Positions 43,609 to 49,479 of a stretch of DNA of 64,000 bases are shown here, piece by piece. Positions within the stretch are counted from its first letter, which is position 1, and every line of letters starts with the position of its first letter. Position numbers and translations under genes: made by a program. The notes below the pieces were generated by a model, which did not search any database, had not been told where the DNA came from, and saw only the letters and a list, made by a program, of their open reading frames with translations. Source of the DNA: Thiospirillum jenense (GTDB lineage: Bacteria; Pseudomonadota; Gammaproteobacteria; Chromatiales; Chromatiaceae); the NCBI RefSeq assembly GCF_014145225.1, contig NZ_JABVCQ010000003.1, positions 62,001 through 126,000 on the forward strand. The letters are read 5' to 3'.

Positions 43609-43681
43609 GATCATAATAAGTTTATTATGATCTCTTATCGTTCGGACGATAACGCACAAAATCTCACGTTTTGTTTGTGCG
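43609..43681. repeat. Three consecutive palindromes upstream of the nifB promoter
   Basis: Three perfect dyads follow each other: GATCATAATAA/TTATTATGATC with a 2-base centre (43609-43632), TTATCGT/ACGATAA with a TCGG loop (43635-43652), and CGCACAAA/TTTGTGCG (43653-43681). The last one overlaps the NifA-type activator site. Function unknown; they could be operators or mRNA 3' structures. Confidence 0.6.
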
Positions 43682-43691
43682 ACTTGTGACA
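43676..43691 (+). promoter_or_regulatory. NifA upstream activator sequence
   Basis: TGT-GCGACTTGTG-ACA fits the NifA consensus TGT-N10-ACA exactly. Its centre lies about 95 bases before the predicted start of transcription, a normal distance for NifA. Confidence 0.8.
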
Positions 43692-43723
43692 TGGCCACGC
43701 ATTTTTTTATAATTTATTTTCTT

Positions 43724-43736
43724 AATCAACCAGTTA
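43724..43736 (+). promoter_or_regulatory. IHF-binding consensus
   Basis: AATCAACCAGTTA fits WATCAA-N4-TTR without mismatch. It lies between the NifA site and the sigma54 promoter, where IHF bends DNA in other nif promoters, within an A/T-rich stretch. Confidence 0.7.
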
Positions 43737-43753
43737 GCACCATCCCCATATCA

Positions 43754-43768
43754 GGCACAATCTTTGCT
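43754..43768 (+). promoter_or_regulatory. Sigma54 promoter of nifB
   Basis: GGCACAATCTTTGCT has the invariant GG and GC separated by 10 bases and matches GGCAC-N5-TTGC. The predicted start of transcription is near 43779, about 55 bases before the nifB ATG. Confidence 0.85.
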
Positions 43769-43833
43769 TTAATTCTCTATAAAGCTAAATTTGCACCCGC
43801 ATTTTGGTGTTAAAGTTTTTAAGGGGATGCCTA

Positions 43834-45390
43834 ATGAATATTACCCATCTTAAACCAGTCGCTATTGATAATGCACCAGATGCCGCTGGCGGTTGTAAAG
43901 CCAATCAGTGCGGCAGTTCAACTGCGCATTTGGCACAATTGCCGGCAAATATTCGCGCCAAAGTGAATAATCATCCCTGTTTTTCTGAAGATGCACATCA
44001 TCATTATGCGCGAATGCACGTTGCAGTGGCGCCGGGTTGTAATATTCAATGCAATTATTGTAACCGTAAATATGATTGCACGAATGAATCGCGCCCGGGG
44101 GTAGTATCCGAATTATTAACACCCGAACAAGCAATACAAAAGGTTCTGGTGGTTGCCACCGCTATTCCACAATTATCCGTTGTTGGTATTGCGGGTCCGG
44201 GCGATCCATTGGCTAATCCCCGCCGCACTTTTGCCACACTCGACGCATTAAGTCAGCAAGCGCCTGATTTGAAATTGTGTATTTCAACGAATGGATTAAT
44301 GCTGCCAAGTTTAATTGATCGGCTATGCGCATACAATATTGAACACGTTACCATTACGATTAACTGCCTTGATCCTGAGATTGGTGCGCAGATTTATCCC
44401 TGGATTTTTTGGAATCATCGCCGCATTAAAGGGCGGGATGCCGCACACATTTTAATTGAACAACAGCAATTGGGATTGGATATGCTGGTGGCACGCGGTG
44501 TTTTAGTCAAAGTTAATTCGGTGATGATCCCGGGCATTAATGACGAGCATTTGCGCGAAGTAAGCCGCGTGGTTAAAGAAAAGGGCGCATTTTTACATAA
44601 TGTCATGCCACTCATTGCCGCGCCAGAGCATGGCACCGTGTATGGATTAAATGGTCAACGCAGCCCAACTGCCGATGAATTAACTGCATTACAAACCGCC
44701 TGTGCTGGCAATATGCGCATGATGCGTCATTGCCGCCAATGTCGCGCTGATGCGGTGGGTTTATTAGGTGAAGATCGTAATGCAGAATTTGATTTGGCAG
44801 CGATTGCAACGCAATCAGTTGATTATGTCGCAGCAATGCGGCAGCGTGCTGAAGTACACGCCAATATTGAAAAACACCGTGCCGCATTGCAACAATCCAG
44901 CGTCGCGCAAGTGCCATTGACAGCATTGCGTAATTCAGCGCCAACCAGTGCAATCACGTCCCCTGCTTTATTAATGGCGGTGGCAACGCAGGGGGGTGAA
45001 TTGGTGAATGCAAGTTTTAATCAAGCGCGTGAATTTTTAATTTACACCGTCACCGCGACTCACAGTCAACTGATTGGTGTACGCAAGAGTCCAGCGCAGT
45101 TAAATACCAATAATGATGAATGGCAACAGTCATCAAACTCATTATCTGCCTCGGGGCAAATGACGGTTAATACATTGGCAGGTTGTGACGCTGTGCTATG
45201 TGCCACCATTGGTTATCAAGCGTGGGAACAATTAGAAAACGCCCGCATCACGCCGAATAGTGAATACGCGCAACAACCAATTAGCACGGCGCTTACGGCT
45301 GTTTACTGTGAATTGATTGCACAGCGCCCAACGCAGCAATCAACCCAGTCAAGCAAGCATTCTATTCCTGACTTATTACGCACCGCGTGA
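43834..45390 (+). CDS. nifB: Nitrogenase cofactor biosynthesis protein NifB with NifX-like domain
   Basis: 518 residues from ATG 43834, preceded by AGGGGA. The radical-SAM motif is C69-x3-C73-x2-C76 (CNIQCNYC), with CSRK-type flanking NRKYDC, and the early His/Cys residues needed for the K clusters are present. Residues about 375-505 form a NifX-like domain, the standard bacterial fusion. NifB makes NifB-co, the 8Fe-9S-C precursor of FeMo-co. First gene of the operon with fesII, nifQ and draG. Confidence 0.97.
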   Translation: MNITHLKPVAIDNAPDAAGGCKANQCGSSTAHLAQLPANIRAKVNNHPCFSEDAHHHYARMHVAVAPGCNIQCNYCNRKYDCTNESRPGVVSELLTPEQAIQKVLVVATAIPQLSVVGIAGPGDPLANPRRTFATLDALSQQAPDLKLCISTNGLMLPSLIDRLCAYNIEHVTITINCLDPEIGAQIYPWIFWNHRRIKGRDAAHILIEQQQLGLDMLVARGVLVKVNSVMIPGINDEHLREVSRVVKEKGAFLHNVMPLIAAPEHGTVYGLNGQRSPTADELTALQTACAGNMRMMRHCRQCRADAVGLLGEDRNAEFDLAAIATQSVDYVAAMRQRAEVHANIEKHRAALQQSSVAQVPLTALRNSAPTSAITSPALLMAVATQGGELVNASFNQAREFLIYTVTATHSQLIGVRKSPAQLNTNNDEWQQSSNSLSASGQMTVNTLAGCDAVLCATIGYQAWEQLENARITPNSEYAQQPISTALTAVYCELIAQRPTQQSTQSSKHSIPDLLRTA

Positions 45391-45407
45391 TCTAGCAAGT
45401 CAATACA

Positions 45408-45465
45408 CTGCCGGGCGTTGTTTCTTAATTAAGTTAAACAACGTCTGGCGGTGGTTGAGTTTTTT
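45408..45465 (+). terminator. Terminator/attenuator between nifB and fesII
   Basis: A 16-bp stem with three G-U pairs (CTGCCGGGCGTTGTTT / AAACAACGTCTGGCGG) encloses the palindrome CTTAATTAAG and is followed, after 8 bases, by TTTTTT. It starts about 18 bases after the nifB stop, but the next gene starts 33 bases further on without its own promoter. Partial read-through is therefore inferred. Confidence 0.7.
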
Positions 45466-45497
45466 ATTGTGTTCATTCATTTATGGAGTCGTTATTT

Positions 45498-45845
45498 ATG
45501 GCACTTGTGACCTTTTCTAATCCCGATCATAAGGATAAAACGGTGTATGCCGTCGCTGGCAGTCACACCGACACGCTCTTGAAACTGGCAAAAGAAAATA
45601 AGGTGCCAGTGCATTTTGATTGTCAAGATGGCGAATGTGGTCATTGCGTGGTGCGAGTTACCAGTGTAGATAATAAAGCGCGGATGGGTTATTATTTGAC
45701 AGATAAAGAGCAGACGGTTCTAAAGCAGTTGGGCAAATTAACTCAAGATCAAATTGACCAATTGCACGTTGATGACATGCCGAGTGAATGGCGTTTGGCG
45801 TGTCAAATGATTGTGCGCGACGAAGACATCCTCGTCGAGTATTAA
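45498..45845 (+). CDS. [2Fe-2S] ferredoxin of the FeSII (Shethna protein II) type
   Basis: 115 residues from ATG 45498, with GGAG nine bases upstream. Cluster ligands are C42-x4-C47-x2-C50 and C102. The sequence after the cluster loop (LTDKE, LKQLGKL, then RLACQMIVRDEDILVEY) closely resembles Azotobacter FeSII, which forms an inactive but oxygen-stable complex with nitrogenase. A plain electron-donor ferredoxin is the alternative, but the shared C-terminal half favours FeSII. Between nifB and nifQ, so co-expressed with cofactor assembly. Confidence 0.86.
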   Translation: MALVTFSNPDHKDKTVYAVAGSHTDTLLKLAKENKVPVHFDCQDGECGHCVVRVTSVDNKARMGYYLTDKEQTVLKQLGKLTQDQIDQLHVDDMPSEWRLACQMIVRDEDILVEY

Positions 45846-45856
45846 AAACCGCTGCT

Positions 45857-46444
45857 ATGATAGCCGCCGTGTCTGCTCCGCTTGAGACAAATCACTCTGC
45901 CGCAATTCGCTATGCGCAATTGATGCAACATGCGGCGGGTTGGGGTAACGATCATGTTTTTGCCTGCATGATTTCTAGTCTCTGCGCCGTGACCAATGCA
46001 CTGCCTGATTGGTTAGGATTAGAACCGGCGGCGTTTCACTGTTTAATGCGTTATCATTTTCCTGGATTAAATCTTGGTAATGAACCGAACATTCAACGCC
46101 CATTCCCAATACAGCGGCGCGATGAAGCAGATGAATTAGTGCGTTTAATGTTAATGGATAAGGCGGGCGCATCACCATCTGAGGTTTGGATGGCGCATGT
46201 CATTGCCGCTGGTTGTTTAGCGAACGATCATTTGTGGTATGATTTAGGTTTATGGCAACGCGCAGATTTAACTGATCTCATGCGGCGTAATTTCCCGGCG
46301 CTCGCTGCCCGCAATACAAAGGATATGAAATGGAAACGCTTTTTGTATAAACAATTGTGTGACGCTGAGGGGATTTATTTATGCCGCGCTCCATCCTGTG
46401 CCGTATGTTCAGATTATCATGCATGTTTTAATTCGCCGTCGTGA
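45857..46444 (+). CDS. nifQ: Nitrogenase molybdenum-supply protein NifQ
   Basis: 195 residues from ATG 45857, 12 bases after the ferredoxin stop. The C-terminal cysteine motif C176-x4-C181-x2-C184-x5-C190 is the NifQ signature and binds a Mo-Fe-S cluster that donates Mo to NifEN/NifH. The MxxDK and MAHVIAAGC segments also fit. Its last 26 bases overlap draG in another frame. A longer upstream reading into the ferredoxin gene is not supported. Confidence 0.94.
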   Translation: MIAAVSAPLETNHSAAIRYAQLMQHAAGWGNDHVFACMISSLCAVTNALPDWLGLEPAAFHCLMRYHFPGLNLGNEPNIQRPFPIQRRDEADELVRLMLMDKAGASPSEVWMAHVIAAGCLANDHLWYDLGLWQRADLTDLMRRNFPALAARNTKDMKWKRFLYKQLCDAEGIYLCRAPSCAVCSDYHACFNSPS

Positions 46445-47369
46445 ATCGCCATTATTAGCGGGTATTGCTGCCACTAATGAGTTGGAACAGCGCGCTATTA
46501 GTGCGTATTTAGGTTTAGCTATTGGTGATGCCTTTGGTGCAACGGTTGAGTTTTTAACGCCGCGTGAAATTAAAGCGCAATACGGCGAACATCGTGAATT
46601 GATTGGCGGCGGGTGGTTGCATTTGAAACGCGGTCAGGTCACGGATGATACTGAAATGAGTTTGGCGTTGGGCGACAGTATTTTGCAATGCGGTCAAGTG
46701 GATGCGGTCGCCGCCGCCGAGGCATTCAGCGCGTGGATGCGCACCAAACCGGTGGATATTGGCAACACTGTACGGCGCGGCATTGCGTATTACCGTCGCA
46801 CCGGCGCCACTTGTGTCCCAGAAAATACATACGATGCTGGCAACGGGGCGTGTATGCGCTGCCTGCCCGTTGCATTGGCGACGCTGGGCGCTGATCTGGC
46901 GACTGTTGTACAAACGAATCAGTTGCAAGCGCACATCACCCACCACAACGCGCAGTCGGATCACGGGTGCGAGTGCGTGATTCAAATGGTGCAAGCGGCG
47001 TTGCTTGGCGAAAAATTGCCGATATTACAACAACATGCCGATGCGTTGGTGGCGACGGATAACCAGTTTGCCTATCAGCGCAAGCGCGAAGAAAATCCCA
47101 GTGCGTTTATTGTCGAAACCCTGCGGGCGGTGTTCCAAACGCTTGTTTCTACTGATAATTTTGAGCAAGCCTTAATTGATGTCGTCAATCGTGGCGGCGA
47201 TGCGGACACGACCGGCGCAATTGTCGGTATGATTGCGGGGGCGCTGTACGGGTCGAGCGCGTTACCAGCGCGGTGGCTTGAGGCGCTTGATCGGCATACC
47301 GCGTTGCGCGTCATCGAACAGGCACGCGCTTTGCTTGAATTATCACCGTTGCGCCAACATCCAGTCTAA
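46419..47369 (+). CDS. draG: ADP-ribosyl-[dinitrogenase reductase] hydrolase
   Basis: 316 residues from ATG 46419, overlapping nifQ by 26 bases. Dinuclear Mn motifs are present: GDAFGATVEF at about 36-45, TDDTEM at 75-80 and GGDADTTG at 259-266. DraG removes ADP-ribose from NifH and restores nitrogenase activity after an ammonium or energy switch-off. The partner transferase DraT is not in the window. The overlap suggests translational coupling with nifQ. Confidence 0.92.
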   Translation: MHVLIRRRESPLLAGIAATNELEQRAISAYLGLAIGDAFGATVEFLTPREIKAQYGEHRELIGGGWLHLKRGQVTDDTEMSLALGDSILQCGQVDAVAAAEAFSAWMRTKPVDIGNTVRRGIAYYRRTGATCVPENTYDAGNGACMRCLPVALATLGADLATVVQTNQLQAHITHHNAQSDHGCECVIQMVQAALLGEKLPILQQHADALVATDNQFAYQRKREENPSAFIVETLRAVFQTLVSTDNFEQALIDVVNRGGDADTTGAIVGMIAGALYGSSALPARWLEALDRHTALRVIEQARALLELSPLRQHPV

Positions 47370-47804
47370 TTGAACCCGCAATTACCCGATTTATCCCGCT
47401 CGCGCCTTGCCCTCGGACTTGGCTGCGATCGTGGCACGGCGTTTGCGGCGCTCGATCAAGCAATTGATGCGGCGCTGACGTTAATTGGTGCCGAGCGTAA
47501 TCAAATTGCCGTGATGGCGACCATTGATCGCAAAGCAGATGAATTGGGTTTAATTGAGTTAGCCGCCCATTATCAATGGCCAGTTTATTATTATTCCGCC
47601 GCGCAATTAGCGCAAGTGACTGTTTCCCAACCATCAGAAACCGTGCGTCATTATATGCAAACGCCGAGTGTGAGTGCGGCTGCTGCGTTATTAGCAGCCC
47701 ATGCTGGCGCGAATAACACCGCATTACAATTAGAGAAATATCGCTGGCGAGCGGCGAGTGGACATCATGTCACCGTGTCGATTGCTGCAATGACTGTTGA
47801 ATAA
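47370..47804 (+). CDS. cobE: CobE / CbiG C-terminal domain protein
   Basis: 144 residues. LALGLGCDRGT at about 13-23 and ATIDRKADELGL (about 49-60) fit the CobE/CbiG_C family, which acts at the C11-C12 ring-modification stage of cobalamin synthesis. The start is a TTG directly after the draG stop (TAATTG), and no upstream in-frame ATG exists. It lacks the CbiG N-terminal domain, so it is the free-standing CobE form. Followed by cobJ. Confidence 0.82.
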   Translation: MNPQLPDLSRSRLALGLGCDRGTAFAALDQAIDAALTLIGAERNQIAVMATIDRKADELGLIELAAHYQWPVYYYSAAQLAQVTVSQPSETVRHYMQTPSVSAAAALLAAHAGANNTALQLEKYRWRAASGHHVTVSIAAMTVE

Positions 47805-47825
47805 AAAAATATTGTTAAATCTTGC

Positions 47826-48758
47826 ATGAACCATCACACGCAGTCGGGTTATTTATTCTTGGTTGGCATTGGTCCGGGCGGGCGAGCGCAAATGACTGGT
47901 CAAGCCATTAGCGCAATTAACCTCGCCGATACCATTGTTGGTCACACCACCTATCTACGCCTGATTGCCGATTTAATTAGCGATAAAGTTGTGATTCGGC
48001 GCGGGATGACGGCTGAATTAGAACGCGCCCAATTGGCGATTGAACATGCGCACGCGGGGCGGACGGTTGCGCTCATTTCATCAGGCGACAGCGGCATTTA
48101 CGGCATGGCCGGTTTGACGTTTGAATTACTCATACAGCAGGGTTGGCAACCCAATAGCGGCATTCGCGTTGAGGTTATTCCAGGTACAACGGCTTTAATC
48201 ACTTGCGCGGCATTAGTTGGCGCACCCTTGAGCCATGATTTTTGCGCCATTTCATTATCAGATTTATTAACGCCGTGGCCAATCATTGCACGGCGCTTAC
48301 ACGCGGCTGCATTGGCTGATTTCGTGATTGCATTGTATAATCCCAGCAGCGGCAGCCGCACTCGTCATATTCAAGAAGCGCAGCGGTTATTATTAGCACA
48401 GCGCTCGCCAACCACACCAGTTGCTTGTATTCGAGCCGCCTATCGTGCGAATCAACATGTACACTTCAGCACATTAGAGTTGCTGAATGAATGTGAACTT
48501 GACATGCTAACGACGGTATTGATTGGTAATAGCCAAACTTGTATTCACCATGACCAACTAATGATAACTCCACGCGGGTATACGAATAAATATTCACCTG
48601 CTTTAATTCCATTATCATCGGCTGCACCCTTGCCAGATAACCTCGCTGACTTTATTGCAACTCTACGCGCTAGTCACGCCACACCGGCGCAATTGGCAAC
48701 GCAATGGCAATTACCGCAAGCATACATTTTAGAATTATTAAATCCAGAATTAGACTAG
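47826..48758 (+). CDS. cobJ: Precorrin-3B C17-methyltransferase
   Basis: 310 residues. SAM-dependent tetrapyrrole methylase with LVGIGPGG near the N-terminus, SSGDSGIYGMAG and EVIPGTTA. It contracts and methylates the corrin ring. The last 60 or so residues after the methylase core form a polar extension with a helical QLATQWQLP segment, not usual for CobJ. The neighbouring cobE gene supports the pathway. Convergent with the next gene, 5 bases apart. Confidence 0.92.
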   Translation: MNHHTQSGYLFLVGIGPGGRAQMTGQAISAINLADTIVGHTTYLRLIADLISDKVVIRRGMTAELERAQLAIEHAHAGRTVALISSGDSGIYGMAGLTFELLIQQGWQPNSGIRVEVIPGTTALITCAALVGAPLSHDFCAISLSDLLTPWPIIARRLHAAALADFVIALYNPSSGSRTRHIQEAQRLLLAQRSPTTPVACIRAAYRANQHVHFSTLELLNECELDMLTTVLIGNSQTCIHHDQLMITPRGYTNKYSPALIPLSSAAPLPDNLADFIATLRASHATPAQLATQWQLPQAYILELLNPELD

Positions 48759-48763
48759 CCATA

Positions 48764-49429
48764 TCAGTGCGATGACAGGTCTAGTTGCATTCGCTGTTTT
48801 AATTCTTGCCATGCGTTTAAGTGCGCTGAATTGCCCACCTGTTTGCCGCTGCCAATTGTTTTAGCCATCCACAATCCAGTCCCATTAAAACTATACACTG
48901 GCACTAAATCGTCACGCTGAGTCGCGGGCAAAATCTGCCGATTAAGATTGTCTAAAACCAACGGTGACGCATTCGGTTTAGCGAAATAAGTCAGTACCAT
49001 GTGAGGTTGGTTATAATTCGTTGCGGTGACATAGGTCATCCGCAATTTATTTTCGTCAACACCTAACTCCAATAACGTAAAGTATTTAGCAATCGCAAAA
49101 TCTTCGCAATCACCGCCATGAGTTGTTAATAACTCTAACGGTGTTGCCCAATAATCCTCTTTTCGCCAGTGATGCGCATCATCAATAAAGCGTATTTGAT
49201 TAAAAAAGTCATTCACCCGTTGGAGTTTCTCTTCATCAGTCGCCAATGATGAATGATTCATCAATACTTGCCATTGTGCCACTCGCTGACCAGCACTTCT
49301 ACCATATTTGGCAATGATTTGTGCCAATTCTGCAGATGCAATTAACTGTGCCGATAAACTCAATTGCGTTACCAGTGCTAATCCTGTTGTTGATAGGACG
49401 AGCCAAGTGTGGGCGTTGAACATTCGCAT
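48764..49429 (-). CDS. Transglutaminase-like cysteine peptidase (BTLCP family)
   Basis: 221 residues from ATG 49429, chosen because it gives a clean signal peptide (MRMFNAHTWLVLSTTGLAL, cleavage after LSA). An upstream ATG at 49465 and a TTG at 49513 are possible. The catalytic cysteine lies in GGDCEDFAIAKY, with the histidine in QPHMVL and the aspartate in LVLDN. LapG, a periplasmic protease cut-controlled by c-di-GMP, belongs to this family. Here no LapD neighbour is seen, so that role is only possible. It lies 50 bases after the fused antiporter gene. Confidence 0.85.
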   Translation of the reverse strand: MRMFNAHTWLVLSTTGLALVTQLSLSAQLIASAELAQIIAKYGRSAGQRVAQWQVLMNHSSLATDEEKLQRVNDFFNQIRFIDDAHHWRKEDYWATPLELLTTHGGDCEDFAIAKYFTLLELGVDENKLRMTYVTATNYNQPHMVLTYFAKPNASPLVLDNLNRQILPATQRDDLVPVYSFNGTGLWMAKTIGSGKQVGNSAHLNAWQELKQRMQLDLSSH

Positions 49430-49479
49430 CTTATTAGATGGTATAAATAATGCGATACTGCACATCAGTAAGACATTTT

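Noticed and set aside
43461-45500. Insertion sequence or integrase that brought in the nif unit
   Set aside because: No transposase, integrase, tRNA-end attachment site or target duplication was found around the nif genes.
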